Assembly (NCBI GenBank): GCA_021108325.1
Contig: JAIORB010000141.1
Location: 1 to 59,586, forward strand
Direction of reading: 5' to 3'
DNA: 59,586 nucleotides
Origin: Bacteroidales bacterium
Lineage (GTDB): Bacteria > Bacteroidota > Bacteroidia > Bacteroidales > UBA12077
A program made the position numbers and the translations under genes. Shown here in pieces: positions 25,439-34,414 of the stretch (positions within the stretch are counted from its first letter, which is position 1; every line of letters starts with the position of its first letter). The notes below the pieces were generated by a model. The model did not search any database, was not told where the DNA came from, and saw nothing but the letters and a program-made list of their open reading frames with translations.

Positions 25439-25687
25439 ATTTTATGTCTGGTCAAACATAGGTCAAACAAAATTCTACTTTCCTAATTTGAGGTTAAGTA
25501 ATTTAAAAACTACCAATTATTATTTTCTATTTTCCAGTTTAAAAAATTAGTTAAATTTAATATTTGAGCTATTCTCATAAAATAAAATCCTAATCTGTTA
25601 ATTAATTAGTGTTTAAATCATTTTTTTAATTGAAGAAATAGTATTAAATTCGACATTCAATTTTAAAAATGATAAAAATTCTGTGTA

Positions 25688-28339
25688 GTGATTAAAAAGT
25701 GGCGTAGTTATTTAATTCATCCATTAACTATTGGGTTTGTTTTAAGTCTTTTGGTAATTTTTTTATTTGCCAGGTACTTACCTCGTTATTATACTGAAAT
25801 GATTGACGAATTAGCACTCAATAATAATGGTGAGGTATACTATTTTGATTTAGATAATGATGGCAATAGCGAGAAAATACATTATTACCATTACGACAGA
25901 ATTTTTCAGCCAACTTTATATTTATACGATTCACAGAATAATTTTAAATTTTTATGGAACTTTTTTGAGTCTCCGGTTAAGAATTGTAAAGTATTTGCCG
26001 GAGATTACAATAACGACAGTATAAAAGAGATATTTGTTTTTACAGAAAAGTCCGATTCTCTTTTTTTATATGTATTAAACTCTGAGAATGATAAAAACCC
26101 AATTGTAAGCCGAGAGTTTATTGCAAGTGTTAGCACGACAAATTCTAATGTGCAAGTTATACCAATCGGATTATATAACTTAAATCAAAAAGAATATAAA
26201 GAGTTTCTGTTTGCAGTAGATGCGGGATATCCTGATACTCCCGGGAGAGTTTTTTCATTTGATATTTTCAATAAAGTATTAAACTCATCTCCGGAAATTA
26301 CAACAAATATTTCTTGTCAGGTTTTAGTGGAAGATTTAAATTCGGATGGGAAGCTAGAAATTATAGTTTCAAATCAGTCAGTTGATGTTATCAGCAATGG
26401 AAGCGAATCACAGCTTATAGTGCTCAATAACAATCTTGATTATTTATTTCAACCAGTAATCTTTTATGGTGGACCATCACAAATAACTGCTAATACAATT
26501 CTTTCAGATAACGAAAAGTTAATAGCAGTTTTACATAGTGGAACCGATCCGGAAAATGTTTTTAATAGCTTAATGCTATATAATTTTTTCGGTGAACGAA
26601 TAAACGAAGTAAACATCGAAACTAAATCGAATTTAGTGTTAACAAGTATATCTGATTCCGAAAATAATATTTACTTATTCTCAGGTAATAAGATTGTTAA
26701 ATATACCTCTGACTTAAAAAAGAGTAAAGCTTTTGTTATTAATAAGAGAGAGAGAGCTAAGTTTGTACAGTTTGAGGATATAACAGGAGATTTAAAAAAT
26801 GAATTGATTTTTAAAGATAATGAGAATTTAATAGTTGTTTCTGATAATTTAAGATATAAAGCAAAACTTAATCTTATCGATACAGGAAAAGTAAATCTTA
26901 CAGTTGTACGTCATAATAAGAGAACAAATCAGATATCTATTCAAACAGGTAACAAATGGTATTTATATGAGTTTTATAAAAACGAAGCGTTTTTTTATAG
27001 TCATATTTTTCACTTTTCGATTTTTATTATAATAACATTTCTTTCTTTCTTAATTTTAAAACTCAGATTGAAAATAATTAAAATTAAAAAATCTCTATTC
27101 AGTCCTACAGAAAAAGATTCTATTTATAAAATTGAAGATAATATCGAGAAAAAATTTTCTGGACTTAAAACAACAATTAACGAAATAAGTAATGAATTAA
27201 AAAGTGAATCGTTTAATAAGATTATAGAAGAAGTTGATGAAACTATAGAAGAGGTTAAAACGATTTCGATGGAAATTAGTAATAAACCCTTACCAGCTAC
27301 GGATCTTAGAAATCGCCTTTCAGATTTGATTACTAATAAAAAAGATTTATTAAATCTTAGTTTCTACTTATTTCCTGAGAATGGTTTGGATGAAATTGAG
27401 CCTGAGATAAAAGATGTAATTGTAGAATTTTCTGATTATTGTATCGATTTAATTGCAGAGTATGCCAAAAATCTCAATGTTAATCTTCAGGTAATACAAC
27501 ATGATTATTATGTAAATCTTTTAATAGAAGTGGAAAATGCTTTTATTGATTCTTCAGACTTTGAGAGAAACGGAAAATTAAACTCAATACTAAAAAGAGT
27601 AAACAGAAAATTTGAAGTAGATAATTTTAGTGGATTTGGTACAATTATTAACTCAACTATTCCTCTTAATTTATTAGGTTCAAAAAATTATGGTGAAACA
27701 GAAAAAATAAAAATAGTTATTGCAGAAGATCATGATGTATCGCTTTTTGGATTAATATCATTATTTAAAACAAAGGATGATATTGAAATAGTAGGAACTG
27801 CCAAAAACGGGATGGAAGCTTTAAAGATTCTTGAAACCAAAGATGCAGATATAGTTATTACTGATATTTCAATGCCGGGTATGGATGGTATTGAGCTATC
27901 GGGAAAACTTAAAAACGAATATCCAAATATTAAGGTAATCGTTTTTACTATGTATATGGAAAATTGGTTTGTTGAACAGTTAATAAATAACGGTGCCAAA
28001 GGATTTGTGTCAAAAAATTCAAAAATTATTGAATTAGTTGAAGCTGTTCGAAATGTTTATGAAGGTAATAATTATTATTGTCCCCAGTTTAAATCTAAGT
28101 TTGGGTTTAAAGGGAATAGTAATGGTATTGCTAAAAAACTTGACTCTTTAACTAAAAACGAATTGCAAATTGTAAAGCAATTTGCCGAGAATCTGACTAA
28201 AGAGCAAATTGCCTTTAAAATGGACCTAAATAGTAATACCATTGATACTTTTGTTGCTAATATACTCTTAAAATTAAATGCCGGCGACGAAGATGAAATT
28301 ATTCGAATTGCCAAAAAACAAAAATTCATCTCAGAATAA
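25688..28339 (+). CDS. Membrane sensor with degenerate histidine-kinase core fused to a NarL-type response regulator
   Basis: The 883-residue protein starts at GTG 25688. A signal anchor lies at about 14-30. Residues about 40-420 are an extracytoplasmic beta-propeller-like sensor with FG-GAP/EF-like repeats (DLDNDGNSEKIHYY; GDYNNDSIKEIFVF; EDLNSDGKLEIIVS; DITGDLKNELIFKD). A second transmembrane helix is at about 437-458. Residues about 485-665 follow the plan of a NarX-class DHp plus ATPase domain (EEVDETIEEVKTISMEISNKPLP). The phospho-accepting His region reads IEDNIEKKF, and the N and G boxes are not recognisable, so kinase activity should be lost. A receiver domain follows (IVIAEDHDVSLFG; Asp726 in IVITDISMPGMDG), then a LuxR-type helix-turn-helix (SLTKNELQIVKQFAENLTKEQIAFKM). 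A membrane-bound one-protein signalling device is inferred. Confidence 0.82.
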   Translation: MIKKWRSYLIHPLTIGFVLSLLVIFLFARYLPRYYTEMIDELALNNNGEVYYFDLDNDGNSEKIHYYHYDRIFQPTLYLYDSQNNFKFLWNFFESPVKNCKVFAGDYNNDSIKEIFVFTEKSDSLFLYVLNSENDKNPIVSREFIASVSTTNSNVQVIPIGLYNLNQKEYKEFLFAVDAGYPDTPGRVFSFDIFNKVLNSSPEITTNISCQVLVEDLNSDGKLEIIVSNQSVDVISNGSESQLIVLNNNLDYLFQPVIFYGGPSQITANTILSDNEKLIAVLHSGTDPENVFNSLMLYNFFGERINEVNIETKSNLVLTSISDSENNIYLFSGNKIVKYTSDLKKSKAFVINKRERAKFVQFEDITGDLKNELIFKDNENLIVVSDNLRYKAKLNLIDTGKVNLTVVRHNKRTNQISIQTGNKWYLYEFYKNEAFFYSHIFHFSIFIIITFLSFLILKLRLKIIKIKKSLFSPTEKDSIYKIEDNIEKKFSGLKTTINEISNELKSESFNKIIEEVDETIEEVKTISMEISNKPLPATDLRNRLSDLITNKKDLLNLSFYLFPENGLDEIEPEIKDVIVEFSDYCIDLIAEYAKNLNVNLQVIQHDYYVNLLIEVENAFIDSSDFERNGKLNSILKRVNRKFEVDNFSGFGTIINSTIPLNLLGSKNYGETEKIKIVIAEDHDVSLFGLISLFKTKDDIEIVGTAKNGMEALKILETKDADIVITDISMPGMDGIELSGKLKNEYPNIKVIVFTMYMENWFVEQLINNGAKGFVSKNSKIIELVEAVRNVYEGNNYYCPQFKSKFGFKGNSNGIAKKLDSLTKNELQIVKQFAENLTKEQIAFKMDLNSNTIDTFVANILLKLNAGDEDEIIRIAKKQKFISE

Positions 28340-28404
28340 TTTGACGAAAGCAATTAAACTTTTATTGGTTTGACTAAATTTGTGTGAAAATTTTACATAA
28401 ATTT

Positions 28405-28716
28405 ATGGATGATATTAAAACGAAGATAGACAAGTATGTTAAAGATCAGGAATATGCAAAGGCTATTGAAGTGCTAACTGGTTTAATTGACAAGGATTTA
28501 AACAAGGTTGATTACTTGATATTAAGGGGTGATATTTATAATATAAAACAAGAGTATTCAAAATCTCTAAATGACTATAATAAAGCTTTAAAAATTGATC
28601 CAAAGAATAAAATTATACCATCAAAAGTTGAAATGATAAAAGATATTCTTAAATTTCAGGCTTTGGATATTTTTGCATCAACAAATTTAAATATAGATCC
28701 CTGGTTAGACGATTAA
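28405..28716 (+). CDS. Small TPR protein
   Basis: From ATG 28405 the product is 103 residues, cytosolic, with TPR-like helix pairs (AKAIEVLTGLIDKDLNKVDYL; LRGDIYNIKQEYSKSLNDYNKALKIDP) and a C-terminus ending in DPWLDD. It probably mediates a protein-protein contact; no partner is known. An upstream GTG (28384) is possible, but a TAAATTTG -7 box at 28375-28382 would leave no leader for it, so the ATG is preferred. It is followed after 4 nt by a membrane protein and then by a uracil-DNA glycosylase-like gene, likely one operon. Confidence 0.75.
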   Translation: MDDIKTKIDKYVKDQEYAKAIEVLTGLIDKDLNKVDYLILRGDIYNIKQEYSKSLNDYNKALKIDPKNKIIPSKVEMIKDILKFQALDIFASTNLNIDPWLDD

Positions 28717-28720
28717 TATT

Positions 28721-29218
28721 ATGCAATTAAACTACAACTCACCACATTCAGATCAAAATTATTTAGGACGAGTATTCCTTTTTATCAAACGAAATTATTG
28801 GCTTTTCTTACTTGATCTAATAATAATTATATTTTTAATTATCCCCCCATACACTTGGGAAGAAACTAAATTGTTATTAATAATGATTGGTGTGCTTTTA
28901 ATTCGGGACATCTTAATTTTAAGAATTAGTTGTAAGCATTTAGGTAAATTTGTGGCAAAAGGGAATGAAGTCTCAATTGGAATATTAAAAAGAAATAAAT
29001 TTCAAGACGATATTATTGAGTGGCTCCCTGATATGGAGCTGGAAATTAAATATATTTTAGGTATTCCGGTTTTGTATATCATGGATGGCAGTGATGTAAT
29101 ATTTAAACAATACCCAGTTGGAATATGGACCGTTGATAAAATGACAGAGTTTATAGAATCATTTTATGACTACAAAAAAGAACAAGCTATGTGGAAAACT
29201 TATAAAGGTCAAGATTAG
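28721..29218 (+). CDS. Membrane protein of unknown function
   Basis: The 165-residue product has two adjacent transmembrane helices (about 26-45, LLDLIIIIFLIIPP, and 50-70, LLLIMIGVLLIRDILILRI). A cytosolic C-terminal domain of about 90 residues follows (SIGILKRNKFQDDIIEWLPDMELEIKYILGIPVLYIMDGSDVIFKQYPVGIWTVDKM region), with mixed alpha/beta character. No family is recognised. It lies between a small TPR gene (4-nt gap) and the uracil-DNA glycosylase-like gene (8-nt gap), so the three are probably co-transcribed. Confidence 0.7.
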   Translation: MQLNYNSPHSDQNYLGRVFLFIKRNYWLFLLDLIIIIFLIIPPYTWEETKLLLIMIGVLLIRDILILRISCKHLGKFVAKGNEVSIGILKRNKFQDDIIEWLPDMELEIKYILGIPVLYIMDGSDVIFKQYPVGIWTVDKMTEFIESFYDYKKEQAMWKTYKGQD

Positions 29219-29226
29219 AAAATTCC

Positions 29227-29961
29227 ATGAGCAACATTTCGGTATTTTTAGATTCCATAGATAATATTGATAATAGCTGGAATGATTTTTTAAGCTCAGA
29301 GCTTGTTACTTTATTAAAAAATATTGAAAAAAATATTTTAGAATCAAAACAAAAGTTTACTCCTGAAACAGACAAAGTTTTAAAATTTCTTAAAGTTCCA
29401 CTGGCTGATGTTAAAGTTATTATTCTGGGACAAGATCCTTATCCACAGGATGGAGTAGCAACGGGCAGAGCTTTTGAAGTTGACTCGTTAAAATCCTGGA
29501 ATGACAAATTCAGTAATATCTCCCTAAAAAATATTATTCGTGCAATTTATTTTGCTTATAATAATGAATACCTTAAGTACAGTGAAATAAAAGATAAAAT
29601 AGGAAAAACTTTTCTTTTAAAACCACCTTACGAACTTTTTGTTGAATGGGAAAAACAAGGTGCGCTCCTTTTAAATACTTCATTTACTTGTGAGATAGGA
29701 AAATCGAATAGTCACGAGAAATATTGGAATATATTTACTATGTCATTATTAAAATATATTTCAAAAGCCAATCCTGATATTATATGGTTTTTATGGGGTA
29801 ACAATGCAAAGTCAATTGTTGCTGATATTAATATCGAGAAGAAGATAGAATCTATGCATCCAATGATGTGTTACAAAAAACAGGGTCGTGATGATGATTT
29901 CCTTTTTGGAAAAATTAATGCATTTAAAGAAACAATGAGTTTAATAGATTGGCTGGGTTAA
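29227..29961 (+). CDS. Divergent uracil-DNA glycosylase (family 1-like)
   Basis: This 244-residue protein follows the Ung plan. It has VKVIILGQDPYP with the water-activating Asp70, RAFEV (Phe of the uracil pocket), WEKQGALLLNTSFT (Asn of the pocket), and a His in ESMHPMM (His211) at the place of the catalytic HPSPLS loop. It should remove uracil from DNA as the first step of base-excision repair. Several hallmark residues differ: GQDPYH is GQDPYP, QAHGLAFSV is VATGRAFEV, PPSL is NISL, and the minor-groove loop HPSPLS is HPMMCY. It may therefore be a distinct subfamily with altered specificity. The 3' end overlaps the convergent aminotransferase by 4 nt. Confidence 0.8.
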   Translation: MSNISVFLDSIDNIDNSWNDFLSSELVTLLKNIEKNILESKQKFTPETDKVLKFLKVPLADVKVIILGQDPYPQDGVATGRAFEVDSLKSWNDKFSNISLKNIIRAIYFAYNNEYLKYSEIKDKIGKTFLLKPPYELFVEWEKQGALLLNTSFTCEIGKSNSHEKYWNIFTMSLLKYISKANPDIIWFLWGNNAKSIVADINIEKKIESMHPMMCYKKQGRDDDFLFGKINAFKETMSLIDWLG

Positions 29962-30788
29962 ACTTTTGAAGAAACATATCGTATGATTGATTCTTCATAC
30001 AGTTCCATAATACGATTTAATATTTTGTGATTGGTACTAAATTCTATTTCTTCAAAGAATCTTACAGGCAAAGTTTTTAAAGAAGTCCCTGTTAAAAACA
30101 TGGTATCCATGCTTTTAAGTTCTGAATAGTGAACTTTCTTCTCAATTATTTCAATTTTATTTAGCTTGCAAATTTTTAGAATATTCTTTCTTGTTATTCC
30201 ATTTAACACATCTTTTTCCGGAGGCGTTATAACCATGTTATCTTTAATGAAAAAAATATTTGATCTGCTGCCCTCTGTAATAAATTCTTCATTGTTAATT
30301 AATAATACTTCAAAAAGATTTTCTTCAACTATTGTATTGTTTGCCTTTCTTCGGGCTTCTGTGTTTAATATTTTAGCGTTAGGATTTGATCTGATTGTAC
30401 GGCATAATCCAACTTTTACACCGTATTTATATTCTTCAACTGAAGGAAAATAATGAGGAGTAAAATAAATCAAAAAATCTTTCTCGTTCGAACCATTCTC
30501 TTTACCAAACCTGATAATGAGTTTTATTTTACCTTCGTTAGTGTTATTTTTTTGGATTAATTCACTAATCAATGTTTCTATGTCACAATAACTTTCGTTT
30601 ATTGATAAATTTGAAATATCAGCCGAATAAAAAAGTCTGTTTAAATGATCTTCTAGGAATAATGGAATACCTTGCTCAATTCGTATTACTTCATAAATTG
30701 ATATACCTGTAGTAAACACCGATTCATCAAATTTTGTGCAGTGTTTTATCTTAAAATTATGGATAAAAAATTCTTTGTTACATTCCAT
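29958..30788 (-). CDS. PLP-dependent class IV aminotransferase / aminodeoxychorismate lyase-like
   Basis: The 276-residue protein has the fold-type IV pattern. The N-terminal domain has FTTGISIYEVIRIEQGIPLFLEDHLNRLFYSA. The probable PLP-binding Lys is in NAKILNTEARRKAN. The hallmark cofactor loop is NEEFITEGSRSNIFFIKDN, followed by GITRKNILKIC and the late TMFLTGTSLKTLPV. Members include IlvE, D-amino-acid transaminase and PabC. The length and the ILNTEARRKAN segment are closest to the PabC/D-AAT side, but the substrate cannot be assigned. It stands alone on the minus strand, convergent with the glycosylase, and shares its 5' region with an unusual GTAC-rich stretch before the ABC exporter. 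Confidence 0.85.
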   Translation of the reverse strand: MECNKEFFIHNFKIKHCTKFDESVFTTGISIYEVIRIEQGIPLFLEDHLNRLFYSADISNLSINESYCDIETLISELIQKNNTNEGKIKLIIRFGKENGSNEKDFLIYFTPHYFPSVEEYKYGVKVGLCRTIRSNPNAKILNTEARRKANNTIVEENLFEVLLINNEEFITEGSRSNIFFIKDNMVITPPEKDVLNGITRKNILKICKLNKIEIIEKKVHYSELKSMDTMFLTGTSLKTLPVRFFEEIEFSTNHKILNRIMELYEESIIRYVSSKV

Positions 30789-30887
30789 AGGAAAAAATAA
30801 TATGCCCCAAAAGTAATAATTAGTGCATCAATTTCGTATTGTTTTAGAATATTTTAATAATAACTCTCAGATGCAATAATACGGCAT

Positions 30888-31020
30888 GTACGAATTAGTA
30901 CAGTAGATGTACAGATGCGTACAAAGAGAGTATATAAAACAAAACATTTTAATGGTATAACTTATAGAATATTAGTACTATATGTTCTTTGGTACAATAC
31001 TTGGTAAATCGACGTAGTAC
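30888..31020. promoter_or_regulatory. Cluster of seven GTAC palindromes between divergent genes
   Basis: GTAC occurs at 30888, 30898, 30909, 30919, 30975, 30992 and 31017, seven times in 133 bp of AT-rich DNA. The first four are 10, 11 and 10 bp apart, one helical turn. The cluster fills the region between the aminotransferase (minus) and the ABC exporter ATPase (plus, start 31043). A multi-site operator is inferred; no known regulator motif is recognised. Confidence 0.45.
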
Positions 31021-31042
31021 TCAATAATCAATTTATTTATTT

Positions 31043-31756
31043 ATGATAGAATTAAAGGGATTGCATAAATCTTATATAACAGGTAATAATAAATTGCATG
31101 TTTTAAAAGGGCTTGATTTAACAATTGAACAGGGAGAATTAGTCTCAATTATGGGATCGTCAGGTTCAGGGAAATCAACCTTATTAAATGTATTAGGTAT
31201 TCTTGATTCGTATGATAAAGGACATTATAAGTTAAACAATACTCTAATGAGTAATTTAACTGAGAAAAAAGCAGCTCATTACAGAAATAATATGATTGGA
31301 TTTGTTTTTCAATCCTTCAACTTAATCTCATTTAAAAATGCAATGGAAAATGTTGCGTTGCCATTATATTATCAGGGAGTAAGCAGAAAGAAAAGAAATA
31401 AAATAGCTTTAGAATATCTTGATCGAATGGGTTTGAAAAATTGGGCTGATCATATGCCTAATGAATTATCGGGTGGACAAAAACAACGCGTTGCAATTGC
31501 CCGATCAATGATAAGTAAACCAAAAGTAATTTTGGCCGACGAACCTACCGGAGCTTTAGATTCGACCACATCATTAGAAGTTATGGATCTGTTTCGTGAA
31601 ATTAATAAGGAAGGAATTACAATAATAATAGTTACTCACGAAAAAGATATTTCTGAAAGAACCAATCGTATTATTTACCTGAAAGATGGAATTATTGAAT
31701 CCGAATTTATCTCACCCCGAAAGATATCGGAAACTGTCGGGACTTATCGAAACTAG
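31043..31756 (+). CDS. ABC transporter ATP-binding protein (MacB/LolD type)
   Basis: The 237-residue ATPase drives a MacB-type exporter or extractor. It has Walker A GSSGSGKSTLLN, the MacB/LolD-type IGFVFQSFNLI Q-loop, signature LSGGQKQRVAIARSM, Walker B VILADEPTGALD and the switch His in IIIVTHEKD. The C-terminal 15 or so residues (FISPRKISETVGTYRN) extend beyond the usual end. They are encoded by DNA resembling the local CCCGAAA...TCGGGA repeats. It is first in an operon-like order with two permeases and an adaptor; the first permease starts 93 nt downstream. The substrate is unknown. Confidence 0.92.
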   Translation: MIELKGLHKSYITGNNKLHVLKGLDLTIEQGELVSIMGSSGSGKSTLLNVLGILDSYDKGHYKLNNTLMSNLTEKKAAHYRNNMIGFVFQSFNLISFKNAMENVALPLYYQGVSRKKRNKIALEYLDRMGLKNWADHMPNELSGGQKQRVAIARSMISKPKVILADEPTGALDSTTSLEVMDLFREINKEGITIIIVTHEKDISERTNRIIYLKDGIIESEFISPRKISETVGTYRN

Positions 31757-31849
31757 TGACGTGTTACATTTAGTATAAAAACTTAATTATTTTGATTACA
31801 CTATTTATTTTAAAAAACAACTCGAAACTCAAAACTTTAAACTAATACC

Positions 31850-33091
31850 ATGTTCGATATAGATAAATGGCAAGAGATATTTTCTACTATTCAAAAGAAT
31901 AAGTTACGTACTTTTCTTACAGGCTTTAGCGTTGCCTGGGGAATATTTATGCTTATTGTTTTGTTAGGCTCTGGTAAAGGTTTGGAAAATGGTATACATT
32001 CTAATTTTGATGCTGATGCAGCCAATAGTATTTGGATTTTTCCCGGACAAACAAGTAAGCCTTATAAAGGAATTCAACCGGGTAAGTATGTAAGATTCAC
32101 CAATGAAGATTACGAAAGGTTAAAACGTGAGATTGACAATTTGGAACGTATTTCAAGCCGTTACGATATAAGAGGTAACGACCTGATTTCTTATAAAAAT
32201 GAATATGGCAGTTTTGGCATAAACACTGTTCATCCCGACATGGAATTTATAGAAAATTCTTTCCCGATAAAAGGTAGATTTATAAATAATATAGATATTG
32301 AAAAATCCAGAAAAGTTGCTGTTATTGGCGATTTGGTTGAAGAAGCTTTATTTAAAAATGGGAAATCACCTATAGGAGAATATATAAAAATTCAGGGGAT
32401 ACCTTTTAAAGTTGTTGGTATTTATTCAGAAAATTCCAATAACGATGGAGAAAGAAGGCGCGTATACATCCCTATTTCTACAGCTCAAATGATTTTTGAT
32501 GGGGGAAACAGGATTAATAATATTGCTTTATCAGTCAAAGATATGACCATTGATGAAAGTAAACAATTCGAAGAAAGACTTAAAGCTTCATTTGCTGCAA
32601 ATCATAATTTTGACAAAGAAGATGACAGGGCTATTTTTATACGAAATAATCAGGAGAATATTAAAGAATTTCAGAATGCTTTTCAAGGAATAAGGTTATT
32701 TATTTGGGTTATAGGAATAGGAACCATAATAGCAGGTATTGTTGGTGTTAGTAATATTATGATAATTGTTGTGAAAGAACGAACAAAAGAGATTGGTATA
32801 AGAAAAGCTATTGGAGCAACACCATGGTCTGTTGTGAGTTCTGTGTTGCAGGAGTCTATTTTAATAACAAGTTTCGCAGGATATATTGGTCTTGTTTTGG
32901 GTGTTACATTGATGGAAATTATAGCTAAAAATGTACCAGCCGACTCTATGATGTTTAAGAATCCGGAGATAGATATGAGTGTTGCTATTAGCGCAACAAT
33001 ATTATTAATAATTTCAGGAACTTTTGCAGGCTATATACCCGCCAGAAGAGCTGCTAAAATTAAACCTGTGGTTGCATTAAGAGATGAATAA
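31850..33091 (+). CDS. MacB-type ABC transporter permease (first of two)
   Basis: The 413-residue permease has an N-terminal helix (RTFLTGFSVAWGIFMLIVLLGSG), a large periplasmic MacB_PCD-type domain (about 45-285) and a C-terminal FtsX domain with three helices (IRLFIWVIGIGTIIAGIVGVSNIMIIVVKERTKEIGIRKAIGATP ... ILITSFAGYIGLVLGVTLME ... LIISGTFAGYIPARRAAKIKP). The KERTKEIGIRKAIGA loop is the ATPase-coupling motif. It is paralogous to the next gene, and the two probably form a heterodimeric mechanotransmission exporter with the upstream ATPase. Confidence 0.93.
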   Translation: MFDIDKWQEIFSTIQKNKLRTFLTGFSVAWGIFMLIVLLGSGKGLENGIHSNFDADAANSIWIFPGQTSKPYKGIQPGKYVRFTNEDYERLKREIDNLERISSRYDIRGNDLISYKNEYGSFGINTVHPDMEFIENSFPIKGRFINNIDIEKSRKVAVIGDLVEEALFKNGKSPIGEYIKIQGIPFKVVGIYSENSNNDGERRRVYIPISTAQMIFDGGNRINNIALSVKDMTIDESKQFEERLKASFAANHNFDKEDDRAIFIRNNQENIKEFQNAFQGIRLFIWVIGIGTIIAGIVGVSNIMIIVVKERTKEIGIRKAIGATPWSVVSSVLQESILITSFAGYIGLVLGVTLMEIIAKNVPADSMMFKNPEIDMSVAISATILLIISGTFAGYIPARRAAKIKPVVALRDE

Positions 33092-33108
33092 AGTTAATAA
33101 ATAATATT

Positions 33109-34374
33109 ATGTTCGATAAAGAAAAATGGCAGGAGATTTTTAGTTCGTTAAAAAATAATAAAATGCGAACAACTCTTACCGTGTTTGGTGTTTTTTGGGG
33201 AATTTTTATGCTTATTATAATGTTAGGACTGGGAATGGGTTTTAAAAACATGATTCAGGAGGGCTTTGGAGATTTTGCAACAAACAGCTTATTAATATGG
33301 CCTCAACAAACTACAAAAGCTTATAAGGGATTTCCCCGTAACCGCAGGTATATGTTTACAAATGAAGATGTCCAGATAATAAAAGAAAAATTTCCGGAAA
33401 TTGAATTTATAGCTCCTAAATTAAGGGCTTTTGGTAGCGAAGGAGCAAATAATGCTACCAGAGGTACTAAAACAGGAGCTTTTTCTGTTGAAGGAACATT
33501 TCCTGAATATAACCTTATCGACCCTTCAAAAATAACTAGTGGCAGATTTGTGAATAATGTAGATATTAAAGAATATAAAAAAGTAGCAGTTATTGGAAAA
33601 CATGTTAAAGATGTATTGTTTGATAAAGATGAAAATCCTATTGGAGAATATATTAAAATTAATGGAATTTATTTTAAGGTTGTCGGAGTGCTAACCAAAG
33701 GCGCAAGTAATATCAGTTTAGGTTCTGATAAAGACAGATCCATAGTAATTCCATTAACTACTTTTCAGAAAGTTTATAATAGAGGTAATGAAGTAGGTTT
33801 TTGTGCGGTTACGGCAGTTAAAGAAGCAAATATTGCTTTGGTTCAACAAAAAATAAATACCTTTTTGCGCAGCCGCCATTCAATTGCTCCTGATGATGAA
33901 CAGGCTGTTGGTGGGTTTAATCTGGCCAAAGAGTTTAAGAAAATTTTTAAAATGATAACCGGTATTGGAATATTAATATGGATTGTAGGAACCGCAACCT
34001 TATTAGCCGGAGTAATTGGTGTTAGTAATATTATGCTTGTTGTTGTTAAAGAACGAACTAAGGAGATTGGAATACAACGTGCTCTGGGAGCAACTCCTTT
34101 CAAAATTATGAATAATATTATTACAGAAGCAATATTTTTAACAGCTAGCTCTGGTTATATGGGTATAGTTTTAGGGGTAGGAGTTATAGAGCTCATTAAG
34201 ATGATTGCAAATAGTACAGGTTCAGATAATCCTTTTTTTACACATGCTGGAGTTAACCTTAACGTTGCATTAATGGCTTTGTTTATACTTGTTATATTTG
34301 GTGTCTTTGCTGGTTTTATACCTGCAAAAAGAGCAATAAGTATAAAACCTATTGATGCATTGAGAGACGAATAA
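33109..34374 (+). CDS. MacB-type ABC transporter permease (second of two)
   Basis: The 421-residue permease has the same layout as the preceding one: N-terminal helix RTTLTVFGVFWGIFMLIIML, periplasmic domain and C-terminal FtsX helices with KERTKEIGIQRALGATP and GVFAGFIPAKRAISIKPIDALRDE. The two share the N-terminal KWQEIFS motif and about the same length, so they come from a tandem duplication followed by divergence. It starts 17 nt after the first permease. Heterodimer formation is inferred from the pairing. No TolC-type outer-membrane gene is in the operon. Confidence 0.93.
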   Translation: MFDKEKWQEIFSSLKNNKMRTTLTVFGVFWGIFMLIIMLGLGMGFKNMIQEGFGDFATNSLLIWPQQTTKAYKGFPRNRRYMFTNEDVQIIKEKFPEIEFIAPKLRAFGSEGANNATRGTKTGAFSVEGTFPEYNLIDPSKITSGRFVNNVDIKEYKKVAVIGKHVKDVLFDKDENPIGEYIKINGIYFKVVGVLTKGASNISLGSDKDRSIVIPLTTFQKVYNRGNEVGFCAVTAVKEANIALVQQKINTFLRSRHSIAPDDEQAVGGFNLAKEFKKIFKMITGIGILIWIVGTATLLAGVIGVSNIMLVVVKERTKEIGIQRALGATPFKIMNNIITEAIFLTASSGYMGIVLGVGVIELIKMIANSTGSDNPFFTHAGVNLNVALMALFILVIFGVFAGFIPAKRAISIKPIDALRDE

Positions 34375-34414
34375 TAATAAATTTAAAATAGTTAATATTT
34401 AAAATCATATCAGA

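Noticed and set aside
25285-25470. 61-codon minus-strand ORF with GWQDSNLRPPAPKAGAITG
   Set aside because: It is antisense to tRNA-Pro and its terminator. This peptide is the well-known false protein created by reading tRNA genes backwards.
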